Shown here: positions 6,567 through 13,378 of the stretch, piece after piece
Numbering within the stretch: the stretch's first letter is position 1
Layout: each line of letters opens with the position of its first letter
Origin: Clostridiales bacterium
Lineage (GTDB): Bacteria; Bacillota_A; Clostridia; Christensenellales; Borkfalkiaceae
Direction of reading: 5' to 3'
DNA: 14,933 nucleotides
NCBI GenBank assembly: GCA_015055785.1
Contig: SVHQ01000023.1
Location: 1-14,933 of the forward strand
Notes under the pieces: model-generated
Seen by the model: the letters and a program-made list of their open reading frames with translations, nothing else
Told to the model about the DNA's origin: nothing
Database searches by the model: none
Position numbers and translations under genes: made by a program

Positions 6567-6631
6567 ATTCAAAACCTCTTTCTTCTCTCTTTACAGCGCA
6601 ATCGCCGTCTTTTATTCAAAAAAATACCTAT

Positions 6632-7285
6632 TTAAAGTTCAGGGAAAATCTCTTTCGAAGACGCATAAACGGCTGCCGACTTCGCATTTTCCATATCCTT
6701 TTGCATTTTCAGTTCCGCATAGAAATTCGCGCGCGCCAGTTCATGATAGGGCGTAACGAACAACGTGCCAACGCCAAAGCACAACGCACCCAAAAAATAC
6801 CAACCGATAAAGCTTAAATCCAAGCAAAAAAGCTGCCATTTATGCCCTCGCATCAATTTCTCGCTTTCAGCAAGACAACCTCTTGCGTCCAATTCAGGAT
6901 GATCCCCTGCGACGTAAAAAGAAAGTGCGTATGCGTAGGTTTTTATAAGCCCTGGAACGATAAACAGCAACGTCCATAAAGCAATAAATAAATTTTGCAA
7001 TAAATACAGCACGAGCGATTGGGAAAAACGATGGGAAAAACCACGGAAAATATGCTCTATTTTCCACTCCATACCCCTCGCACACGAAAGCGTTACGTTT
7101 TGCAAACCGTACAATAAAGGTCCGCCGACGATAAGCACCGCCGCGCCGTAAGTAGCGGAAGAAGCCATGCTGATAATCGCCGAAACAATCATACACGCCA
7201 CCAGCATCATCAGCCAAGCATTGGAAAAAATATGATTTCCCAATTGAAAACGGGCTCTTTCCCGCAAAGTAGAATTATCGACCAT
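6632..7285 (-). CDS. DUF975 family integral membrane protein
   Basis: The 217-residue protein has about five or six hydrophobic segments. It contains the conserved DUF975 pattern: LWTLLFIVPGLIKTYAYALS in the centre, then D-P-E-L with an SEKLMRGHKWQLF segment, LDLSFIGWYFLG, and TPYHELARANFYAEL near the C-terminus. The family is common in Firmicutes and has no established function. The ATG at 7285 has GGAGG six bases upstream; the TTG at 7291 would abut that site. It is the first gene after the promoter at 7330-7358 and precedes the aminotransferase on the same strand. Confidence 0.92.
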   Translation of the reverse strand: MVDNSTLRERARFQLGNHIFSNAWLMMLVACMIVSAIISMASSATYGAAVLIVGGPLLYGLQNVTLSCARGMEWKIEHIFRGFSHRFSQSLVLYLLQNLFIALWTLLFIVPGLIKTYAYALSFYVAGDHPELDARGCLAESEKLMRGHKWQLFCLDLSFIGWYFLGALCFGVGTLFVTPYHELARANFYAELKMQKDMENAKSAAVYASSKEIFPEL

Positions 7286-7329
7286 CGTCAACCTCCATAG
7301 CCTTTCTCGTTTCCCGATTGGCTTGTATT

Positions 7330-7358
7330 ATTATAGCATATCCTATTCCGTTTGTAAA
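7330..7358 (-). promoter_or_regulatory. promoter of the DUF975-aminotransferase unit
   Basis: On the minus strand TTTACA (7353-7358) is 17 bp from TATAAT (7330-7335), with a TG-C extended -10 element. It lies 45 bp upstream of the DUF975 start codon. Confidence 0.8.
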
Positions 7359-7453
7359 TATTTTTTCTTATATTTATCAAAAAACAAAAATGCCTGCGCT
7401 ATCGCTTGGATAAAATTTATTTTTTCAAGGAAAAATTTTTTTATATAGAATTG

Positions 7454-7482
7454 TTGAAATTTCCGTCGAAATATGTTACAAT
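7454..7482 (+). promoter_or_regulatory. promoter of the acyltransferase gene and its leader
   Basis: TTGAAA (7454-7459) is 17 bp from TACAAT (7477-7482), with a TG-T extended -10. Both boxes miss consensus by one base. Transcription should start near 7489, leaving an untranslated leader of about 170 nt. Confidence 0.7.
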
Positions 7483-7488
7483 GTAAGA

Positions 7489-7661
7489 ACAATGTTAAAA
7501 CACTTGACTATGTCACAAAGACGGTTGATGGATAATTCATGACAATTTTATGCGAACGCGCATCCCCTTGCGTCCCATAAAATAGCGTTATGCAGAAAAT
7601 TTATTAGAAATCATCCAGATGCTGTGACGGCGTCAAATTATGAACCCCTTGGAGAAAAAAA
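7489..7661 (+). promoter_or_regulatory. long structured 5' leader of the acyltransferase gene
   Basis: The leader has a long-range closing stem: TTGAC (7504-7508) pairs with GTCAA (7632-7636), and GTCACA (7512-7517) pairs with TGTGAC (7623-7628), separated by a symmetric 3x3 internal loop. Inside lies a hairpin with ATTTTATG/CATAAAAT arms at about 7545-7582 and an inner ACGC/GCGT helix. The closing stem ends 12 bases before a CCCTTGGAG stretch that includes the ribosome binding site. No terminator-like hairpin is visible, so any control would act on translation or stability. I do not recognise a known riboswitch class. The rest of the 7286-7661 gap holds two divergent promoters and AT-rich DNA. 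Confidence 0.5.
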
Positions 7662-8909
7662 ATGAAAAAACAACCTAAAAGATTCGACATGTACCGTCAG
7701 CCGAATAAGCCGAAATGGTATTTGAAGTTGGTGGAGTACCTTATCGTACCCCCGTACATGTTCTTTAGCAACGCACACGTAAAGACAGACCCTGAAGTGA
7801 AGAAAATCAAAGGTCCTTACCTCATTTTATCCACGCACGCGTCGTTTATCGATTTCCCTATGGTGGTGGCAGGTATGTGGCCGCGCACGACGGGTTGGGT
7901 TATGTCGGTGGAAGAATTCCGCAGAGGCGATTGGCTTATGTACGGCGTTGGCGGTATGCCCAAACGCAAATTTACGCACGATATCGTCACCGCAAAACAC
8001 ATACTTCGTTATTTGAAAAAATTAAAACACCCCGTTACGTTATACCCCGAAGCGCGTTTTGAGCTTGCTGGCGTAAACGAACGCTTGGACGGTGCTTTGG
8101 GCAAGCTTTGTAAAAAGGCGAAAGTGCCCGTAGTGATGTGCAAAGCGTACGGTAATTTCATCAACTCCCCACAATGGAGCAAGCACCCGTACAGAAATAT
8201 CCGTCAGGAAGGACATATGTACGTACTCTTGACCACGGAAGAATTGGAACGCCTTTCCGCTGAAGAAATTCAAGCCAAGATTGAAAAAGCCTTTGAAAAA
8301 GACGAATACAAGTGGCAAGTGGAAAACAACCTGCATACCAAATGCAAAAAGCGTGCCGACGGGCTCTATCGTATCCTTTATAAATGCCCCGTTTGCGGCA
8401 CGGAGTTTGAAATGAAGAGCGAAGGCATCCACCTTTGGTGTGAACACTGCGGTGCAAAATGGGAAATGGATACCCTCAGCCGCTTGAAGGGCGTGAATAC
8501 GGAAGGCGGTTTCTCCCATATCCCCGATTGGTATAATTGGGAGCGCGAGGAAGTACGCAAGGAAGTCCGCGCAGGCAAATATCATTTTGAGGACGACGTT
8601 CGCGTAGAAGATTACTATTCGACGAGGGTCGGTTTTGTGGACGTAGGCACGGCGCACGTAGTGCATGATGAAAAGGGTTTCACGTTCAAAGGCACGGTGA
8701 ACGGCAAGCCTTTCGAATTAAACAAACCCGTATCTTCCATGTACTCGGTGCATATTGAATATAATTTCTTAAAGCGCGGCGACGCATTCGATATTGCCAC
8801 GGACGAAACCAGCTATTTCATGTTCTTAAAAACCGCAAAGAATTATTTGACAAAAATGCATTTTGCAACGGAAGAACTCTACGATTTCTACGTACGCGAC
8901 AAAGCATAA
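7662..8909 (+). CDS. PlsC-like 1-acylglycerol-3-phosphate acyltransferase with zinc-ribbon extension
   Basis: The N-terminal 215 residues form an LPLAT (PlsC) acyltransferase domain. The catalytic HxxxxD motif is STHASFIDFP (H59, D64), and the substrate-binding motif is LYPEAR (127-132) in place of the usual FPEGTR. Such enzymes acylate lysophosphatidic acid or a related acceptor at the membrane. A zinc ribbon follows with two pairs, C242/C245 and C260/C263. A further 150 residues of unrecognised sequence bring the length to 415, much longer than a plain PlsC of about 200-250. TGGAG precedes the ATG at 7662. It is a single-gene unit with its own promoter, long leader and terminator. The acyltransferase call is firm; the exact substrate is not. 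Confidence 0.9.
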   Translation: MKKQPKRFDMYRQPNKPKWYLKLVEYLIVPPYMFFSNAHVKTDPEVKKIKGPYLILSTHASFIDFPMVVAGMWPRTTGWVMSVEEFRRGDWLMYGVGGMPKRKFTHDIVTAKHILRYLKKLKHPVTLYPEARFELAGVNERLDGALGKLCKKAKVPVVMCKAYGNFINSPQWSKHPYRNIRQEGHMYVLLTTEELERLSAEEIQAKIEKAFEKDEYKWQVENNLHTKCKKRADGLYRILYKCPVCGTEFEMKSEGIHLWCEHCGAKWEMDTLSRLKGVNTEGGFSHIPDWYNWEREEVRKEVRAGKYHFEDDVRVEDYYSTRVGFVDVGTAHVVHDEKGFTFKGTVNGKPFELNKPVSSMYSVHIEYNFLKRGDAFDIATDETSYFMFLKTAKNYLTKMHFATEELYDFYVRDKA

Positions 8910-8913
8910 GCAT

Positions 8914-8942
8914 AAAGCCTTCTCTTCACGAGAAGGCTTTTT
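8914..8942 (+). terminator. intrinsic terminator after the acyltransferase gene
   Basis: An 11-bp perfect stem (8914-8924 with 8930-8940) with a five-base loop runs into TTTTT. It lies five bases after the stop codon. Confidence 0.92.
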
Positions 8943-8974
8943 CCAACGTTCCGTTTCTCATTGCAACTCCAAAC

Positions 8975-9004
8975 AAAAACAGCGAGGTTTTTTGAAAGCC
9001 CCGC
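8975..9004 (-). terminator. terminator of the leucine-rich-repeat lipoprotein gene
   Basis: The minus-strand RNA has a GCGGGG/CCTCGC stem (8999-9004 with 8982-8987, one G-U pair), extendable by wobble pairs, followed by TTTTTG. The outer arm and tail are nearly identical to those of the trxA terminator at 11554-11584. Its stem is imperfect. Confidence 0.65.
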
Positions 9005-9017
9005 CATTTTTTTCGCT

Positions 9018-11180
9018 TTATAATTTCACTGTGCCATCTATGCAAACCACTTCCGTAGCAGGAACACCCCTATTCCAGTTATCCCCTTTTTCTATTGCAT
9101 TCCATTGTTCCACCGTGCCGTTAAAAGTAATACTTTTTAAATTCGTACACCAGTTGAATGCTTCTTCACCAATACTCGCTAAATTTTCTCCGAGCACAAT
9201 ACTTTTCAAACTATAACAGCCCTCAAATGCATGAGCTCCAATAATTTCCAAATTCAATCCAAAATCAATAATTGATAAGTAGCTACAATCTTGAAAAGCC
9301 TTTTCTCCAATACTTACTGTACAATCAGAAAACACCACTTTCGTCAGCGCGTCATTATGTCCAAATGCATGATATTTAATTTCTTTTATATTATCGGGTA
9401 TAACCAACTCCGTTAATAAGTCATTTCCTATATATAATTTAATCGGATTTTCATACCCTTCTGCATATTCTGACACGTAATCAAGCGGATTTGACCAATA
9501 TCCCTCAAATACAATTCCGCACCAATCACCAATATCTCCTTTATAATAAACATTCTTTATATTATTCCCCACAACAAAAGACATCCCTCCCACAGAGGAA
9601 GATACATTTGAACAAAAGAAGGTATATTCCCCAATAGTTTTAACTCTTTTACCAATGGTTAAATCTATTAAATGGGAACAATTCATAAATGCTTCTCCTC
9701 CCACATACTCCACATTATCGCCTATAATCGCACTATTTATATTCGCGCCAAAAAAGGCTTGCTTTTTTATCTCTTTAACAGTATTTGGAATAACTAAATT
9801 CTCAATTAATTGGTCTTCAATGTACCAATTCACTCCTAACGCCAATGGATTTGATGTTACTGTCTCTGCAGAATTAAAATTTTCAAATGTAATTTTACAC
9901 CAATCCTCAATCTTTCCATTATAATATACATTTTCTAAATTGCCAAATTTAATCACTTCATCGCTAAATGTCTCAAAGCGCGCCAATACACCATCTATTT
10001 GTTTTACCGTACTTGCAATTGTTATATTTTTCAAATTACAATCTTCTTCAAAAATATCCCAATCAATATATTCAACCCCCTCATCAAATGTACAATTCTG
10101 TATATTGTTGCTAAGTAAAAAACACTCAGATTTCAATTCTTTCACACCACCAATAAACACATCTGTCAAATTATTACAACCTGCAAATGCACAACTTTCA
10201 ATGCTTGCATTTCCATTTCCAATAATTTTTATACTTTTTAAATTCCGACAATTTTCAAAAGCATGTTTACCAATATTCGTATACCCATTAATTACCAGCT
10301 TTTCCAATCCATTATATCCAAAAAACGAATTTTCGCCGATATTCATCACCTCATTCGTATTTATCACCATTTCTTTTATCAATTGATTATTAATATAAAA
10401 TTTTTCAGTATAACATAATGGATTAACAGGAAATTGGATTTTTACCCAACTTTCTATATCACCTGTATAATAAACCTCTTCTAAAGTAATACCACCATCT
10501 CTAAATGCCATCTGATATATATTTTTTAAACCCTTTCCTAAAGTAAGCTTTTCAATGTTACAATTACTAAAAAGATTACCGCCTATCTCCTCCACACTAT
10601 CTCCAAGCTTCAGTTCTTTTAAATTAGAACAACCTTGAAACATATTCCATCCCAGGCTGGCTACTCCATCACCGATGACCACATGTTTCAAATTGGTACA
10701 CCCAATACATAAGTTACTCAATTCACCCGTAACACTATTGGGAATCTCAAGTTCTTCTAAGCTCGTACAATCACAGAATGCACCACTCCCAATTTTGGTT
10801 ACACTATTAGGAATGGCGATTTCCTCTAAACCTGAACACCCTTCAAACGCGCGCTCACCAATACTTATTACGTTTTCACCTATTGAAACACTTGTTATCG
10901 AAACGCAGTCTTTAAAAGCTTCATCGACAATCTTTATCACAGGCAACCCATTATATGTAGATGGAATAATAACATCCGAAGATTGATAAGTGCCAATCCC
11001 CACTACATTATAGCCACCTAAATATTGTTCCCCTACAAATTTTAAAGAATTTTCCAATTCTTCCTGAAAACTACCTATATCCCCATCATTGCCCTTATCG
11101 CAACTCGAAAAACCAATCACACCTATACCAATCGTTAATAAAGCCAATGCGCTAATTAAAACCTTTTTAATTCCTTTCAT
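9018..11180 (-). CDS. BspA-type leucine-rich-repeat (LRR_5) surface lipoprotein
   Basis: The 720-residue protein has a signal peptide with lipobox FSSC (C27 lipidated), so it should be displayed on the cell surface. From about residue 66 to the end it consists of LRR_5 repeats of about 23 residues with the pattern IPNSVTKIGSGAFCDCTSL. Three longer modules interrupt the repeats, each starting YYxGxIxxW (237-245, 419-427, 545-553) and reaching a xYIxxxL strand. The protein ends with an FNGTVEQW ... VVCIDGTVKL cap that is frequent in this family. Related proteins take part in adhesion or carbohydrate and host-protein binding, but many are untested. GGAGG precedes the ATG at 11180 by six bases. 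It is AT-richer than the neighbouring housekeeping genes. A structured RNA ends about 70 bp upstream and may be its leader. Confidence 0.92.
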   Translation of the reverse strand: MKGIKKVLISALALLTIGIGVIGFSSCDKGNDGDIGSFQEELENSLKFVGEQYLGGYNVVGIGTYQSSDVIIPSTYNGLPVIKIVDEAFKDCVSITSVSIGENVISIGERAFEGCSGLEEIAIPNSVTKIGSGAFCDCTSLEELEIPNSVTGELSNLCIGCTNLKHVVIGDGVASLGWNMFQGCSNLKELKLGDSVEEIGGNLFSNCNIEKLTLGKGLKNIYQMAFRDGGITLEEVYYTGDIESWVKIQFPVNPLCYTEKFYINNQLIKEMVINTNEVMNIGENSFFGYNGLEKLVINGYTNIGKHAFENCRNLKSIKIIGNGNASIESCAFAGCNNLTDVFIGGVKELKSECFLLSNNIQNCTFDEGVEYIDWDIFEEDCNLKNITIASTVKQIDGVLARFETFSDEVIKFGNLENVYYNGKIEDWCKITFENFNSAETVTSNPLALGVNWYIEDQLIENLVIPNTVKEIKKQAFFGANINSAIIGDNVEYVGGEAFMNCSHLIDLTIGKRVKTIGEYTFFCSNVSSSVGGMSFVVGNNIKNVYYKGDIGDWCGIVFEGYWSNPLDYVSEYAEGYENPIKLYIGNDLLTELVIPDNIKEIKYHAFGHNDALTKVVFSDCTVSIGEKAFQDCSYLSIIDFGLNLEIIGAHAFEGCYSLKSIVLGENLASIGEEAFNWCTNLKSITFNGTVEQWNAIEKGDNWNRGVPATEVVCIDGTVKL

Positions 11181-11250
11181 AAAAAACCTCCATGGAAATA
11201 TTTACATTTTGAAATCCTATCATTGCCATTTCCAGAATGACAAAACACAT

Positions 11251-11284
11251 AAAAAAAGTGCCGCTCCGCGAATCGAAACGACAC
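11251..11284 (-). terminator. intrinsic terminator of the structured RNA
   Basis: On the minus strand an 11-bp stem (11274-11284 with 11258-11268, three U-G wobbles) has loop ATTCG and is followed by seven T residues (A run 11251-11257). On the plus strand the wobbles would be mismatches, so the terminator works in one direction only. Confidence 0.8.
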
Positions 11285-11422
11285 CTGTAAAAATGTCCTT
11301 CTCGCTTTGCTGCGACACAATTTCTATTACCAATCCCTAAAAGGTTTTTTGTAACGCGAAAAAAATACACCTCTACCAAAGAAGTATATTCCTTTTTAGG
11401 GATTTCTATGAAATTATGTCGC
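11251..11422 (-). ncRNA. candidate structured RNA, about 172 nt, own promoter and terminator
   Basis: A promoter at 11429-11457 predicts a start at G11422. The RNA begins with a 13-bp stem (11410-11422 with 11312-11324, one G-U). Inside it a second stem pairs 11391-11404 with 11332-11344 (13 bp, one bulged base). Directly inside that is a 10-bp hairpin (11381-11390 with 11364-11373) with two G-U pairs. The 3' part ends in the terminator at 11251-11284. Several pairs are wobbles that work only in the minus-strand RNA, which fixes the direction. The 3' end lies about 70 bp before the leucine-rich-repeat lipoprotein gene, so it may be a free-standing RNA or a leader that stops transcription. It does not match a class I know. 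A spanning open frame (11167-11430) has no ribosome binding site and covers the hairpins. Confidence 0.65.
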
Positions 11423-11428
11423 ATATTC

Positions 11429-11457
11429 ATTTTACCACTTTTTCCTTACCTTGTCAA
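11429..11457 (-). promoter_or_regulatory. promoter of the structured RNA
   Basis: On the minus strand a perfect TTGACA (11452-11457) is 17 bp from TAAAAT (11429-11434), with a TG-G extended -10. The predicted start falls on the first base of the outer stem of the RNA, which supports both calls. Confidence 0.82.
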
Positions 11458-11502
11458 TAATTTAAAAAAAGCTTTTTTCTTACAATTATCATCGTGTCTC
11501 AC

Positions 11503-11535
11503 TGTCATTGCGAATAGCAAGCCAAGCGCAATGAC
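11503..11535. repeat. REP-like palindromic element TGTCATTGCG/CGCAATGACA
   Basis: A 10-bp perfect inverted repeat (11503-11512 and 11526-11535) has a 13-base loop. It sits between the trxA terminator and the structured-RNA promoter. The GTCATTGCGA start is like the short intergenic repeats scattered in many bacterial genomes, from memory. No T-run follows it, so it is not a standard terminator. Confidence 0.5.
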
Positions 11536-11553
11536 AACATAACAACCCCAAAC

Positions 11554-11584
11554 AAAAACAGCGAGGTTTTTAACAACCCCGCTG
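11554..11584 (-). terminator. intrinsic terminator after trxA
   Basis: The minus-strand RNA has a 10-bp stem (11575-11584 with 11559-11568, one G-U pair), a six-base loop and a TTTTT tail (11554-11558). It ends the hisS-trxA unit 22 bp after the trxA stop codon. A second near-copy of its outer part lies at 8970-8990. Confidence 0.85.
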
Positions 11585-11606
11585 TTTTTTCGTTCTATTC
11601 ATTCCA

Positions 11607-11921
11607 TTAAAGATTCTTTTCGACAAACGCTTCCAAAGCCGCTTGCGGTACGAAACCAAGGCTGTTATCCACCTGCGCACCGTTCTTGAACGCGATAACG
11701 TTGGGAATAGAGGTAATACCATACTTTCTTGCCGCCGCCTCTTCGCTGTCCACGTCCACCTTTACAAAGCTTGCTTTACCGTCGTATTTTTCCGACAATT
11801 CTTCAAATACAGGGCCTAACATTCTGCAAGGTCCGCACCAAGTCGCCCAAAAATCACAAAATACAGGTTCGCCTTTTGCAATCAATTCTTCCAATTCACT
11901 GCTCGTTACGTGTTTTACCAT
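11607..11921 (-). CDS. trxA: thioredoxin
   Basis: The 104-residue cytoplasmic redox protein reduces protein disulfides and is recharged by thioredoxin reductase. The active site WCGPC is at residues 28-32 (C29, C32), within FWATWCGPCRM. The cis-proline is P73 in TSIPN, and the buried acid is in the VDVDSEE region. Length is standard. AGGAAGG lies before the ATG at 11921. It follows hisS by 31 bp on the same strand and is probably cotranscribed with it; that pairing has no obvious functional logic. Confidence 0.97.
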   Translation of the reverse strand: MVKHVTSSELEELIAKGEPVFCDFWATWCGPCRMLGPVFEELSEKYDGKASFVKVDVDSEEAAARKYGITSIPNVIAFKNGAQVDNSLGFVPQAALEAFVEKNL

Positions 11922-11952
11922 AATTTTTCCCTTCCTTTGTTATTATTATCAA

Positions 11953-13203
11953 TTATTTTTCCTGAAAATATGCAACCATGTCCGCAAAAGCCACACTTTC
12001 GCTTTCCCCCGTTGCCATGCACTTGACGTTGGCTTTGCCTTCCGCAAGCTCGTTTCCGCCAATCACCGCCACATACTTCGCGCCCAGCTTGTCCGCATAC
12101 TTAAACTGTGCTTTTACAGAACGTTCCATGTGGTCGATTTCCGCATAAATATCCGCTTTTCTCAGCGCGGTTGCCAATTCAAAAGCCTTTCTTCTGCAAT
12201 CGTTGTCCATGCCCGCAATATACACCGTCGGCACAGCAGGCGCAGGAATTTCCACACCCGTTTGTTCCATAACAATCAAAAGTCTTTCAATGCCTGCCGC
12301 AAAACCCACCGCTGGCATGGGATTACCGCCGAGTTCTGCAATTAATCCATCGTATCTGCCCCCTGCACACACAGTGCCTTGCGCGCCAATAGACGTAGAA
12401 ACAAACTCAAACACACTGCGCGTGTAATAATCAAGCCCACGCACAATACGAGGGTCGATTTCGTAAGCAATTCCCGCCAAATCAAGGCACGCCTTTAACT
12501 CTTCAAAATGCGCACTGCACTCCTCGCAAAGATAATCGAGAATGGAGGGCGCGTTCGCATTTATTTTCTTACAATTTTCTTCCTTACAATCGAGTAAACG
12601 CAAGGGATTTTTCTCAAAACGCGTCTTGCAATCGTAACAAAGGCTTTCTAAATTGGGGGCAAAGAAATCTTTTAACGCTTTATTAAATGCCGCGCGGCAG
12701 GTTTTACAACCGATGGAATTGATGTACAATTTCACCTGCAAACCCAGCTTTTTCAACAGCGTATCAGCCATTTGAATAGCTTCCGCATCCGTTTGCGCGC
12801 CTTTTGCACCGAAAATCTCCACACCGAATTGGTGGAATTCACGAAGTCTGCCAGCCTGCGGACGTTCATAACGGAAAGCAGGCGTAATGTAATACATTTT
12901 CGCAGGCAACACGCCGTTTGCAAGACCGTTTTCAATAAACGAACGCACTGCCCCTGCCGTACCTTCGGGTTTCAGCGTGATGGATCTATCGCCCTTATCT
13001 TTAAAGGTGTACATTTCTTTCGTTACGATGTCCGTCGTGTCCCCCACGCCGCGCAAAAAGAGTTCCGTATGTTCAAATACGGGTGTGCGGATTTCTTTTA
13101 AATTGAATTTTTGCGCTACTTCACGCGCCATGCCCTCTACGTACTGCCATTTGTAAGCGTCGGAGGGTAAAACGTCTTTTGTGCCTTTGGGAATGTTAAT
13201 CAT
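11953..13203 (-). CDS. hisS: histidyl-tRNA synthetase
   Basis: Class II aminoacyl-tRNA synthetase that charges tRNA-His with histidine. In 416 residues it shows motif 2 in FRYERPQAGRLREFHQFGVE (110-129). The histidine-specific loop is RGLDYYTRSVFEF (255-267), and motif 3 is AVGFAAGIERLL (298-309). The C-terminal anticodon-binding domain spans about 325-416. An insertion at about 166-229 carries four cysteine pairs (C166/C169, C189/C192, C206/C211, C226/C229), a feature seen in clostridial HisRS that may bind zinc. GGAAGAG precedes the ATG at 13203. No T-box leader is visible upstream; the hslU-hisS gap instead holds a folded element. Confidence 0.98.
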   Translation of the reverse strand: MINIPKGTKDVLPSDAYKWQYVEGMAREVAQKFNLKEIRTPVFEHTELFLRGVGDTTDIVTKEMYTFKDKGDRSITLKPEGTAGAVRSFIENGLANGVLPAKMYYITPAFRYERPQAGRLREFHQFGVEIFGAKGAQTDAEAIQMADTLLKKLGLQVKLYINSIGCKTCRAAFNKALKDFFAPNLESLCYDCKTRFEKNPLRLLDCKEENCKKINANAPSILDYLCEECSAHFEELKACLDLAGIAYEIDPRIVRGLDYYTRSVFEFVSTSIGAQGTVCAGGRYDGLIAELGGNPMPAVGFAAGIERLLIVMEQTGVEIPAPAVPTVYIAGMDNDCRRKAFELATALRKADIYAEIDHMERSVKAQFKYADKLGAKYVAVIGGNELAEGKANVKCMATGESESVAFADMVAYFQEK

Positions 13204-13271
13204 TTTATTCTCTTCCTATAATTATTTTTGCTGATTTCTTTATTTGTTCTTTCGGGCGTTACCCGTCATGC

Positions 13272-13374
13272 TAAAATGCGGAGATGCAAGCAAGACAAGA
13301 CGCGCTGAGGGAGCGTACAAAAATAGTACGTAACCGAAGCGCAACACAGTATTGCGCAGCATATACGCATTTTA
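13272..13374. repeat. folded intergenic element with a long outer stem and nested hairpins
   Basis: A 9-bp perfect inverted repeat, TAAAATGCG/CGCATTTTA (13272-13280 and 13366-13374), encloses nested pairs. One hairpin joins GCGCT (13302-13306) with AGCGC (13338-13342), then GG with CC, then CGTAC (13314-13318) with GTACG (13326-13330). A second hairpin joins GCGCAA (13339-13344) with TTGCGC (13352-13357) and overlaps the first, so the two compete. AGATGC/GCATAT (13282-13287 and 13359-13364) adds an inner helix with one mismatch. It fills most of the hslU-hisS gap. It looks like a miniature mobile or REP-type repeat, or a structured RNA segment; copy number elsewhere is unknown to me. Confidence 0.5.
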
Positions 13375-13378
13375 CAAC

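Noticed and set aside
7489..7661. The acyltransferase leader as a hammerhead ribozyme or a known metabolite riboswitch
   Set aside because: I looked for hammerhead core elements and conserved strings of common riboswitch classes and found none; the class is left open.
8040..8666. A 208-codon minus-strand open frame opposite the acyltransferase gene
   Set aside because: It lies wholly inside the acyltransferase coding sequence on the other strand, lacks a start signal and shows only mirrored codons of that gene.
11251..11422. The structured RNA being a 6S RNA
   Set aside because: Length is right, but the long outer stem closes only the 5' two thirds, the internal loop is small, and a separate terminator follows. 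6S RNA has a large central bubble and a terminal closing stem.
11167..11430. An 87-codon minus-strand open frame covering the structured RNA
   Set aside because: It spans the stems and terminator, has no ribosome binding site, starts inside the -10 region of the RNA promoter and shows no recognisable protein pattern.
13204..13378. A T-box leader for hisS
   Set aside because: No T-box sequence or antiterminator arrangement is visible on the minus strand, and no terminator lies just before hisS.
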